Shown in pieces: positions 1 through 7,557 of a stretch of DNA of 64,000 nucleotides. This DNA is from Mycolicibacterium aurum (lineage in GTDB: Bacteria; Actinomycetota; Actinomycetes; Mycobacteriales; Mycobacteriaceae), in NCBI RefSeq assembly GCF_900637195.1, contig NZ_LR134356.1, positions 5,890,001-5,954,000 on the forward strand, given 5' to 3'. Position numbers and translations under genes: made by a program. The notes below the pieces were generated by a model, which was not told the DNA's origin, ran no database searches, and worked only from the letters and a program-made list of their open reading frames with translations. The first letter of the stretch is position 1. Each line of letters starts with the position of its first letter.

Positions 1-458
1 AGAAGCATGTCCCGCCGGCTCAGCGACTCGCGCTGTTGCTGATGATCGTGCAGGTGCCCCGCCCGCAGGTCCAGCGCCAAGGGCAGGTGTGCCCGCAGAA
101 ACCGGACAAAGGACCCGGTGCCGATCACGAACACCCGCGACGCCCTCGCCAAGCGAACCGAGGCGTCGTAGTGGTGTTCGTGCACCGCGCTCCGCGCCGC
201 CCACACCCCGAAGAACTCGCCGCGGCGTGAGGTCCGCACGATGTCGACGTCCACCCCTGCGGAGCGCTTCGACGTCACCGCTTCACCGTCGATGAGCACG
301 AAGAACTCCGTCGCCGGTTCGCCCTCCGCGCAGAGCGGGCCCGCCGGAAGGCTCAGCACCCGCCCATCAGCACACAGTGAATCCAGCTGGGCCTCAGTGA
401 GACTCGCGAAGAGTGGGAGCGTGCGCAGCTCCGCTGCCCGGCAGCGCTCCCTCGTCAT
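1..458 (-). CDS. Cyclic nucleotide-binding domain protein, N-terminal part (cut by left edge)
   Basis: The reading frame opens with ATG at 458 and is still open at the window edge, giving 152 residues. Residues about 10-125 look like a Crp/Fnr-type cyclic nucleotide-binding beta-roll: a 'LPLFASLTEAQLDSL' lead-in, an 'EGEPATEFFVLIDGEA' strand pair and a 'RRGEFFGVWAA' phosphate-cassette-like segment. The last visible stretch, rich in Q, R and E after 'LHDHQQQRE', resembles the linker that precedes a histidine-kinase or other catalytic domain in mycobacterial cNMP-domain proteins. The missing C-terminus could also be a thioredoxin-reductase-type module. It lies 12 nt after the stop of the SDR gene on the same strand, so it is probably the last known gene of that operon. 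Confidence 0.75.
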   Translation of the reverse strand, partial: MTRERCRAAELRTLPLFASLTEAQLDSLCADGRVLSLPAGPLCAEGEPATEFFVLIDGEAVTSKRSAGVDVDIVRTSRRGEFFGVWAARSAVHEHHYDASVRLARASRVFVIGTGSFVRFLRAHLPLALDLRAGHLHDHQQQRESLSRRDML

Positions 459-470
459 CGACGGACTCCG

Positions 471-1214
471 TCACCGAGTGGCCAGCCAGTCGCCGAACCT
501 GGTGTCGGCGATGGCGGCACCCTGGCCCGTGACCAGGCTGTCCTGGCCGACGGGGGTTCCGAAGTAGGTGGCCGCAGGATCCACGACAACCGGGGTGTCG
601 TCACCTCGCGCCTCGGTGAGGATGCCGGCCAGTCGGGCGAAGCTGATCTTCTCGGGTCCGCCGATGTCGATGATCCCGTTGGACGGCGCGGCCAGCGCAG
701 CGTCGGCCACCTCGGCGGCCACCTCGGCCGCGGCGATCGGCTGGATTCTGGCGTCGGGGGCATGGATGGTCCCGTCGACGATCAGGGATCCCACGATCAT
801 CTCCGCGAATTCGTGGAACTGGGTCGCCCGCACGATTGTGTACGGTATTCCGGAGAAGGCGATCGTGTTCTCCTGCACCACTTTCGCGCGCATGTACCCG
901 CTCTCCGGCAGCTGGTCGGCTCCGACGATCGACAGCGCGACGTAGTGACCCACCCCCGCCGCTTTCGCGGCTGCCACCACGTTGGCCGTTGCGGTGGTGA
1001 AGAATTCCATCACGGGCTCGTCGTCGAACGACGGGGAGTTGGTGACGTCGACCACCACCTCCGCGCCGGCCAGCGCTTCCCCCAGCCCGGCCCCGGTCAG
1101 GACGTCGGCGCCGGTGCTGCGCGCCGCGCCCACCACGTGGTGTCCGGCGGCACGCAGGATGGTGACGACCTGTGACCCGATCTGACCGGTGGCTCCGATT
1201 ACGGTGATATTCAC
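471..1214 (-). CDS. NmrA/atypical SDR family NAD(P)-binding protein
   Basis: This is a 247-residue Rossmann-fold protein with an N-terminal GATGQIG dinucleotide loop (residues 7-13), as in NmrA-like and NAD(P)H-binding atypical SDRs. A later 'SGYMRAKVVQE' segment sits where the active-site Tyr/Lys of extended SDRs occurs, and 'YTIVRATQFHEF' is typical of NmrA-like oxidoreductases. It starts with GTG, and that GTG overlaps the TGA of the upstream esterase in a GTGA, which suggests translational coupling. The substrate cannot be told. Family members range from NADPH-sensing regulators to quinone or isoflavone reductases. Confidence 0.85.
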   Translation of the reverse strand: MNITVIGATGQIGSQVVTILRAAGHHVVGAARSTGADVLTGAGLGEALAGAEVVVDVTNSPSFDDEPVMEFFTTATANVVAAAKAAGVGHYVALSIVGADQLPESGYMRAKVVQENTIAFSGIPYTIVRATQFHEFAEMIVGSLIVDGTIHAPDARIQPIAAAEVAAEVADAALAAPSNGIIDIGGPEKISFARLAGILTEARGDDTPVVVDPAATYFGTPVGQDSLVTGQGAAIADTRFGDWLATR

Positions 1215-2158
1215 TGCCCGAACGCCTTTCGTAGAGTGTGGATGGCCAGCTCGATCGCTGCTGTTGCCGCAGCGGTCTCGCGGACCGGATTGAGCATCAT
1301 GAAGTCGTGCAGGATGCCGTTGACCCGGACGCTGGTGGTGCGCACGCCCGCGGCCGTGAGATGTCGGGCGTATGCTTCGCCCTCGTCCCTGAGCACATCG
1401 TTCTCGTCGACGATGACCAGTGCAGGCGGCAGCCCCCGCAACTCCTCGGGACCGGCCCTGCGCGGCGAGGCGGTGATCTCACCGCGCCGAGCAGCGTCGG
1501 GCAGGTAGCAGTCCCAGAACCACGCCATCGCCTTGGCGGTCAGGAACGGCCCGTCGGCGAATTCCCGGTAGCTGTCGGTGTCCTGGCCCGCATCGGTCAC
1601 CGGGTAGTACATCGACTGATGGATGAAGGTGACGTCGCCGCGCTGCTTGGCCAGGATCGCCACCGCGGCGGTCATGTTGCCCCCGACCGAGTCGCCCGCC
1701 ACGGCGAGGCGCGAGACGTCCAAGCCCTCGACATCACCGTGGCGGGTCAGCCATTGAGCCGTGGCGTACGCCTGCTCGATGGCCACGGGGTACTGCGCTT
1801 CCGGTGCGCGGTCGTACTCGACGAAAGCGATGGCGGCTTCCGCCCCCACCGCCAGCTCCCGCACGAGGCGGTCATGGGTTCCCGCGTTTCCGAGCACCCA
1901 TCCGCCGCCGTGGATGTACAGCACCACCGGCAAGGGTCCGGTCACCCCCGGCGGGGTGACGATGCGCACGGCCACGTCGCCGTGGTCGCACGGCACGGTG
2001 ACCCACCGTTCGTCGGCGGCGAGGGTGCCGACGGGCGCGGCCTGCACGTCGTCGAGAACCTTGCGGGCGCCTTCCGGCCCGAGCTCGTAGAGGAACGGCG
2101 GCTGCGCCGTCGCGTCGGCGAACTGTTGTGCGGCCGGCTCCAGCACGTGATCTGCCAT
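1211..2158 (-). CDS. HSL-type alpha/beta hydrolase (carboxylesterase/lipase)
   Basis: This is a hormone-sensitive-lipase-family esterase of 315 residues. The HGGG oxyanion-hole motif is at residues 83-86. The nucleophile elbow reads GDSVGG with Ser157; most family members have GDSAGG. The acid is probably Asp254 in 'DENDVLRDEG' and the base His284 in 'LHDFM'. The start was placed at the ATG at 2158 because the longer frame begins with an arginine-rich stretch unlike the family. The protein should hydrolyse short-chain esters or lipids. No signal peptide is evident, so it is likely cytosolic. Its stop overlaps the SDR start, so the two genes are co-transcribed. Confidence 0.9.
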   Translation of the reverse strand: MADHVLEPAAQQFADATAQPPFLYELGPEGARKVLDDVQAAPVGTLAADERWVTVPCDHGDVAVRIVTPPGVTGPLPVVLYIHGGGWVLGNAGTHDRLVRELAVGAEAAIAFVEYDRAPEAQYPVAIEQAYATAQWLTRHGDVEGLDVSRLAVAGDSVGGNMTAAVAILAKQRGDVTFIHQSMYYPVTDAGQDTDSYREFADGPFLTAKAMAWFWDCYLPDAARRGEITASPRRAGPEELRGLPPALVIVDENDVLRDEGEAYARHLTAAGVRTTSVRVNGILHDFMMLNPVRETAAATAAIELAIHTLRKAFGQ

Positions 2159-2248
2159 ACGTGCAGCCTGACGCCTGCGGCGAGCTGCGGGACCCCGCAA
2201 ACCTCGTAGTCTTCGCGCGGACCGTCCCCACGGCACGGCTGCCCCAGG

Positions 2249-2455
2249 TCAGACCGCCACGGCGGCTCCGCAGATGCCGCACATCTCGAACTGCCTGCGC
2301 TTCCAGCGCGCCACGGGAACGAAGAACAGCGTGAACTGCTTGAACTCCCGCATCCGGGTCCACTGGGTGGTGTTGTGGCAGCGCGGGCAGGTCCTGGTCT
2401 CCCCCGAACCGAGAGGTTTCTGCTTGGTGCCGTAGCCGAAGAGGAAGAACAACAT
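2249..2455 (-). CDS. Small zinc-ribbon protein
   Basis: This 68-residue protein begins with a short hydrophobic segment (MLFFLFGYGT) and carries two CxxC knuckles, CPRC near residue 23 and CGIC near residue 60, spaced as in zinc-ribbon proteins. The 'FTLFFVPVARWK' segment between them is characteristic of the widespread actinobacterial zinc-ribbon family. Its function is unknown; the family is probably a metal-binding or protein-binding adaptor. It starts 9 nt after the stop of the MmpL gene on the same strand, so it is likely co-transcribed with that transporter. Confidence 0.85.
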   Translation of the reverse strand: MLFFLFGYGTKQKPLGSGETRTCPRCHNTTQWTRMREFKQFTLFFVPVARWKRRQFEMCGICGAAVAV

Positions 2456-2464
2456 CGCACCAGC

Positions 2465-4651
2465 CTAGGCGTCGGCCTTCGACGACGTGAGAATCCTTGG
2501 CGCCCACCAATTCCAGCGTCCGAGCAGATGCATGTACGCCGGCAGCAGCACCATCCGCACCAGCGTCGCGTCGACCAGCACCGCCAGCACGAGACCGACG
2601 CCGAACATCCGCATGAACGACACCTGGGCCGCGATCAGGCCCGCGAACGAGATCGACATGATCAACGCCGCGGCAGTCACGATCCGTCCGGTGTACGCCA
2701 CACCGAGAAGCACACTCTGGTCCTGGTCCGCGGCGGTTCGTTCGCTGCGCAACCAGAACTCCCGGATCCGGGCCAACAGGAACACCTCGTAGTCCATGGA
2801 CAGACCGAAGGCGATGCAGAACAGCAGCACGGGAATGTTGATCACCAGGGTGCCCGTTGGCGTGGTACCCAGCGCACCGAGGTGGCCCTCCTGAAAGATC
2901 CAGACCAGCGCGCCGAAGGCGGCCGTCAACGACAACATATTGAGCACAAGGGCTTTCAGCGGCAGGACCACGCTGCGCGTGAGGGCGAACAGCACGACGA
3001 AGATGACCGCGACGATGACGGCGAGGACCAGAGGCAGCCGCGACGCGACGGCATCCACGCTGTCCCGGTTGATGGCGGTCCCACCCGTCATCTCCACCGC
3101 GCGCCCACCGGGGCCCGGTAGCGCCCTCAGCTCATCCAGTTGCTTCTCGGCGCCCGGTGTGAACAGTTCGGTGTCGCCGACGACGGTGAGGTAGCCGCTG
3201 CCGTCGGCCACCGCGGCGCCTCCCGCCGACGGCCCGGTCAGCTGCCCGTCGACGTAGGTCCCCGGAGGCGCGAAGACCGCGACGACCCCGTCCAGCCGCG
3301 ACGCCGCGGCGGCGTACTCGGCCCAGTCGCCGGACGACAGGCCGCGGGCATCGGGTACCGCCACGATGTGCTGCGTGCCCGCCTGACCAGGGAACTGCGC
3401 ACGCAGCCGGTCACCGACCTGATGGGCCGAAGCCGACTGCGGCAGCACGCGGTCGTCCGGGAATCCCCATTTCGCGTGCAGAAAGGGCACGCCCACGAGG
3501 ATCAGCAGCGCAGTGCCTGCCACTGCGAGGGGCACCGCGTGCCGGATGACGAACGCGGTACTGCGGTACCACGGGTTGTGCTGTATCGGCTGTTGGTGCC
3601 CGCCCCGCCGGTGGCGTCCCCGGCGGATGTCGAGCCGAGGGCCGAGCAGCACGATCAGCGCGGGAGTGAGCACCAGCGACGCCGCCGCACACAACACCAC
3701 CGTCGCCACCCCGGCATAGGCGAACGACCGCAGGAACGGCACGGGAAACAGCAGCATCGTGGCCATCGACAACGTGACGACGAGGCCGGAGAACGCCATG
3801 GTCCGCCCCGCAGTCGCCATCGTGGTGCGCAGGGCGACGGTGCGTTCGGCGCCGCCGGCGACCTCGTCGCGGAACCGGCTGAGGATCAGCAGCGTGTAAT
3901 CGATCGCGAGCGCCAGTCCGAGTGCCGTGGTGAGGTTGAGGGCGAAGATCGACACCTCGGTCCACAGCGCGATGGCACGCAGGACCGCGATGGACGCCAC
4001 GATGGACGCCGCCGCGACGACGATCGGCAGTACCGCGGCTGCGAGACCACCGAACACCCACACCAGGACCAGCAGACTCAGCGGAATCGCGATCGACTCC
4101 ATGATCAGCACGTCGCGCAGTGTCTGCTGCGTGATCTGCCGATAGACCATCGCCGCGCCCCCGGCGTCGACCACGACTTCGGGGAATCCGGCGGTGTCGG
4201 CTGCGATGGCATCGACGAGTTGGCCGGCGTACCCGGGTGCCTCGCTGTCGCCGCCGCGGAGGTCGGCGACGATCAACAGGGAGGTGCCGTCGGCGCTGTA
4301 GAGCGCGGACGCCCGCTGCGGCGGCGAGGTCCACGGCGACTCCACGCCGAGTACATCGGAGCTCTGCTGCAGCCTCTCGGTGATCCGCCGCCCGACGGTT
4401 TGCGCCCCGTCGGCCTGGACCCCGTTTGGATCGGTGACCACCAGCGCCAGCTGGACATCCCCCCTGCCGAACACGTCGGCCAGCAGTGCCGTCGTGCGCG
4501 CCGACTCGGAGTTCGGGTCCTGGAAACCACCGGGCGTCAGCACGCTCGCCACCGGGGCGCCGAACACCGCGGCACCGATGGCAATCAGGGCCACGAAGAT
4601 CACGATGCGCTTCGGAGCCGTGAGTGCGCAGCGCGTGAGGAGTGTCAGCAC
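2465..4651 (-). CDS. MMPL family RND transporter
   Basis: This is a 728-residue inner-membrane transporter with the RND layout: a single TM helix (about 15-32), a periplasmic domain, TM bundle 2-6, a second periplasmic domain and a last TM bundle. Both Asp-Tyr pairs that relay protons in MmpL3-type proteins are visible, Asp251-Tyr252 in 'AIDYTLL' and Asp620-Tyr621 in 'SMDYEVF'. It is shorter than the 900+ residue mycobacterial lipid exporters and resembles the compact actinobacterial MMPL class. The start was set at GTG 4651, directly before 'LTLLTRCALTAPKR', because the longer frame runs back into the glycosyltransferase gene. It lies 25 nt downstream of that gene, which suggests export of a glycosylated or related hydrophobic compound. 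This role is an inference. Confidence 0.92.
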   Translation of the reverse strand: MLTLLTRCALTAPKRIVIFVALIAIGAAVFGAPVASVLTPGGFQDPNSESARTTALLADVFGRGDVQLALVVTDPNGVQADGAQTVGRRITERLQQSSDVLGVESPWTSPPQRASALYSADGTSLLIVADLRGGDSEAPGYAGQLVDAIAADTAGFPEVVVDAGGAAMVYRQITQQTLRDVLIMESIAIPLSLLVLVWVFGGLAAAVLPIVVAAASIVASIAVLRAIALWTEVSIFALNLTTALGLALAIDYTLLILSRFRDEVAGGAERTVALRTTMATAGRTMAFSGLVVTLSMATMLLFPVPFLRSFAYAGVATVVLCAAASLVLTPALIVLLGPRLDIRRGRHRRGGHQQPIQHNPWYRSTAFVIRHAVPLAVAGTALLILVGVPFLHAKWGFPDDRVLPQSASAHQVGDRLRAQFPGQAGTQHIVAVPDARGLSSGDWAEYAAAASRLDGVVAVFAPPGTYVDGQLTGPSAGGAAVADGSGYLTVVGDTELFTPGAEKQLDELRALPGPGGRAVEMTGGTAINRDSVDAVASRLPLVLAVIVAVIFVVLFALTRSVVLPLKALVLNMLSLTAAFGALVWIFQEGHLGALGTTPTGTLVINIPVLLFCIAFGLSMDYEVFLLARIREFWLRSERTAADQDQSVLLGVAYTGRIVTAAALIMSISFAGLIAAQVSFMRMFGVGLVLAVLVDATLVRMVLLPAYMHLLGRWNWWAPRILTSSKADA

Positions 4652-4676
4652 ATGAGCGTCCGGGCTACGTTCACGT

Positions 4677-5894
4677 TCACCGCATCTGCGCCTCGACCAG
4701 ATCGGCGCCGCGGCCGACACCACCGGTGGCGGCGAAACCGTCGGCGATCGTCGCGGCACCGGCGGACATCTCCATCGCCGACCTGACGGCCGACCGCAAT
4801 CTCGGCGCAGTGAGCCTGCGGGCGGGCAGCCGGGTGCCGCACCCGGCGACCTCGACCCGGCGGGCCACCTCGAACTGGTCGCGGCCGAAAGGCACGGCGC
4901 ACACGGGGATACCTCGGTTCAGCGCCTTCTGCGTGACTCCCATGCCGCCGTGGGTGACCACACACACCGCCCGGTCGAGAATCAGCGAATGCGGGACGAA
5001 ATCTGCCATCGTGACGCCGTCACGGGTGGACGAGCTGCCGCCGGCGCCGTTCGGATCGGTCGCCACGACGTGGACGGGCTCGTCCTTGAGCGCGTCCACG
5101 GCAGCGTTCACCAGCGTCTGGTCGGCCTGACGCACCGACGACGTCGTGACCAGCACGACGGGTCGGTCGATCTCCTCGAGCCACGCGGGCGGTTCGGCCG
5201 GCGGGTCGAAGACTGCGGGTCCGATCAGGTCCACCGATGAGCCCCAGTCGGTGTGGACGTATTCGAACGGCTTGCCCGACGCCACCAGGACCCGGGGCGC
5301 GCGCCGCAACAGCTGCTCCGCCGAGTGGACCGCCGGCAGGCCGAGCGAGGCGCGAACCGGCCGCATCCCAGCGCTGAACGGCCGGTCGAAGACGGCGCGG
5401 GTGACCATGCCGATGCCCCAGTCGCGGACCCCGCCGACGACACCGCGCAACGGTGCCGCCCCGGCCCCGAACGGCGGCGACCCGGGCGAGCGGAGGTACG
5501 GGGTGAACGGGGAGAACACCAGCCACGGCCGTGAATGTGCCTCGGCCGCCGAGATCGCACCCCAGCAGTTCGTGTCCACCACGGTCACGTCGGGATCCAC
5601 CTGATCCACCGCGCCGAGGAAGTCGTCGACCTCCCACACGGCTCGCCGGCTCAGCACCCCGACGGTGTCCCGCGCGGACTGCAGCACGCACCCGTGCGAC
5701 TCCGCGCTCTGGAGTTGCTCGAGGCGCGGGTCGACAGCCTCGGCCACGAAACCCAGCCGGCGGCACAGGTCGACACCCGAGGCCAGCGTGCGGACGTGCA
5801 CCACGTGGCCGCGGGAGGCCAGTTCCGTCAGCAGCGCGCAGAACGGGAAGAGGTGGCCGATGGCCGGCGAGGTGTACGCCAGCACTACCGCCAT
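4677..5894 (-). CDS. GT1/UGT-type glycosyltransferase
   Basis: This is a 405-residue glycosyltransferase with a GT-B fold like macrolide, glycopeptide or sterol glycosyltransferases. The N-terminus 'AVVLAYTSPAIGHLFPF' is the acceptor-domain start. The C-terminal donor-binding motif reads 'VVTHGGMGVTQKALNRGIP', followed by 'VPFGRDQFEVARRVE', the equivalent of the HxxNx-DQ sugar-nucleotide motif. The start is ATG 5894, with a GGGAGG ribosome-binding site 7 nt upstream; the frame extends upstream without one. Known family members transfer hexoses or deoxyhexoses from nucleotide sugars to lipophilic acceptors. The adjacent MMPL transporter suggests a glycolipid or glycosylated secondary metabolite. 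Confidence 0.9.
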   Translation of the reverse strand: MAVVLAYTSPAIGHLFPFCALLTELASRGHVVHVRTLASGVDLCRRLGFVAEAVDPRLEQLQSAESHGCVLQSARDTVGVLSRRAVWEVDDFLGAVDQVDPDVTVVDTNCWGAISAAEAHSRPWLVFSPFTPYLRSPGSPPFGAGAAPLRGVVGGVRDWGIGMVTRAVFDRPFSAGMRPVRASLGLPAVHSAEQLLRRAPRVLVASGKPFEYVHTDWGSSVDLIGPAVFDPPAEPPAWLEEIDRPVVLVTTSSVRQADQTLVNAAVDALKDEPVHVVATDPNGAGGSSSTRDGVTMADFVPHSLILDRAVCVVTHGGMGVTQKALNRGIPVCAVPFGRDQFEVARRVEVAGCGTRLPARRLTAPRLRSAVRSAMEMSAGAATIADGFAATGGVGRGADLVEAQMR

Positions 5895-6003
5895 CGGACC
5901 TCCCGACGCATAGCGCGGCACGCCTGCGGCCTGGTCGCTGCCCCACATTTCGACGGCACACGATCGATTCGGAGCGGCCGACAGATCGGATTGGTCGGGT
6001 CCG

Positions 6004-7557
6004 TCAATTTCCGTTTCGGTCGACGTCGGTGACGGCCCGGACAAAGGACGCCAACCCTGGCGCGGCCCGGTTCAAGGGCCACATGGCGACCCCGGTCACC
6101 AGATTCGCGACGCTCCGCGCCACCGACGGGGGGACATGGTCGGGATCCATCAGATCGTTCTCGGCCAGGGGGCTCACGTCGGCCTCGACCATGAACCGGG
6201 TGAACTTGCGCAGAGAGCGACCCGTGCCGCGGTGCGCCTCGACCGCCTGCAGGAACGACCCGTGGGTCTCGACCGCCTCGGCGAAAACCTCGGGCGATAC
6301 CCCGAGGTGCTCGGCGACCAAGCCGTTGCGCGTGTCGCGGATGTGGCGGCGCACGTCGTCGCGCCCGTCGGCCGGGGCTTCCAGCGCCACGTCGCACTCG
6401 CTGTCGAAGCCCAGCGACCGGTTGTTGAGATTCGACGAGCCGATGCGCAGCAACCGGTCGTCGACCACCAGCACCTTGGAATGCACGTAGACCGACGTGC
6501 CGCCCTTGACCGCCGGCCAGTAGACCCCCAACCGGCCGTGCCGATCGGCCGCCCACAGCAGTCGAAGAAGGCGTTCGCGGGCGCTGTCCATGGACGTCTG
6601 CTCCAGGCGACTCTCGGAGCTGCGCGGCAGCACGATCACGACCTCCGGCCCGTCGGGCTCGCCGAGCCGCGCCGCCAGCGCCTCCGCCAGGCTTCGCGCG
6701 GCCAGGTACTGGTTCTCCAGGTAGATGACGTGGCGGGCCGCGGCGATCGCCGCCAGGTTCAGCGCCTCCACCTCCCGCACCTCGGGACGCCGCGGCAGTC
6801 TCGGCGACGTGCGGGCCACCCCGATCTCGATATCCCGCAACGCCGGCGCGAGTCGGTGCGGCCACACCGACTCACCGGGTGCCAGCGCGGGCAGGACCTG
6901 ACCCGTCGCGGCGCGCCACCGGTCACACGCCTGCGCCGCGAGGATGCGGGCAGCGGCGCCGTCCACCACGGCGGCCACCTCGTGGCGCGGGCCGTACGGC
7001 TCTCCCGCCGTCTCGCGACGCGGATCGTCGGGGGTGTGCGCGCGGGTGTCCCAGCGACCGACCGTGAGGTCGATCCCGCCGCAGAACGCCACCGCGTCGT
7101 CGATCACCACGATCTTCTGGTGATGCACCGCACCGGTGGGGTGCACGCCGTCTACCGCGAAATGCATTCTGCGCGAGGTGATTCGGTTGAGAAGCGTGAC
7201 CGGGGTGGCCCCGAACCACAGCCCGTCGAAAGCCGGGAGCAGGCGCAGGTTGGACTTCAGTAGATACACCCGCAGATCGCGGCAGTCCCACAGCAGCCAA
7301 TGCATGAAGTTACCGAGCTGATTGGGGCCCGCCATCGTGGCGCCGCCCGGCTCGAATGTGGTGCGGTGGTCCAGATCCCAACCGATCAGCATGATCCGTC
7401 GCTTGGCTCGCAGCATCGCCGCCTTGACCAGTGCCAGGTAGTCGGCTCCGTCGACGACCGGTGCGTACCTGTCCGCACGCCCCACCTGCCAGCAGGTCTG
7501 CCCAGGTACCAGCAGGCGCTCGGCCGGCTCCCGGCGCTGCTCACGATCTTCGTTCAC
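6004..7557 (-). CDS. Phospholipase D-like protein (cardiolipin-synthase class)
   Basis: This is a 517-residue member of the phospholipase D superfamily with two HxKxxxxD catalytic motifs: His146/Lys148/Asp153 in 'HHQKIVVIDD' and His359/Lys361/Asp366 in 'YVHSKVLVVDD', the latter followed by 'GSSNLNNRS'. The motif 'WDLDHRTTF' near the start is typical of bacterial PLD/cardiolipin-synthase homologues. The enzyme probably forms or cleaves phosphodiester bonds of phospholipids at the membrane. I see no strong N-terminal TM helices, unlike classical ClsA, so a phosphatidyltransferase or PLD role is equally possible. The GTG start overlaps the TGA of the upstream fusion gene (GTGA). Confidence 0.88.
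   Translation of the reverse strand: MNEDREQRREPAERLLVPGQTCWQVGRADRYAPVVDGADYLALVKAAMLRAKRRIMLIGWDLDHRTTFEPGGATMAGPNQLGNFMHWLLWDCRDLRVYLLKSNLRLLPAFDGLWFGATPVTLLNRITSRRMHFAVDGVHPTGAVHHQKIVVIDDAVAFCGGIDLTVGRWDTRAHTPDDPRRETAGEPYGPRHEVAAVVDGAAARILAAQACDRWRAATGQVLPALAPGESVWPHRLAPALRDIEIGVARTSPRLPRRPEVREVEALNLAAIAAARHVIYLENQYLAARSLAEALAARLGEPDGPEVVIVLPRSSESRLEQTSMDSARERLLRLLWAADRHGRLGVYWPAVKGGTSVYVHSKVLVVDDRLLRIGSSNLNNRSLGFDSECDVALEAPADGRDDVRRHIRDTRNGLVAEHLGVSPEVFAEAVETHGSFLQAVEAHRGTGRSLRKFTRFMVEADVSPLAENDLMDPDHVPPSVARSVANLVTGVAMWPLNRAAPGLASFVRAVTDVDRNGN

Noticed and set aside
3140..4786. A long plus-strand open frame opposite the MmpL gene
   Set aside because: It consists of Arg/His/Asp-rich sequence without a domain, as expected from the antisense frame of a high-GC gene, and the minus-strand frame has clear RND motifs.
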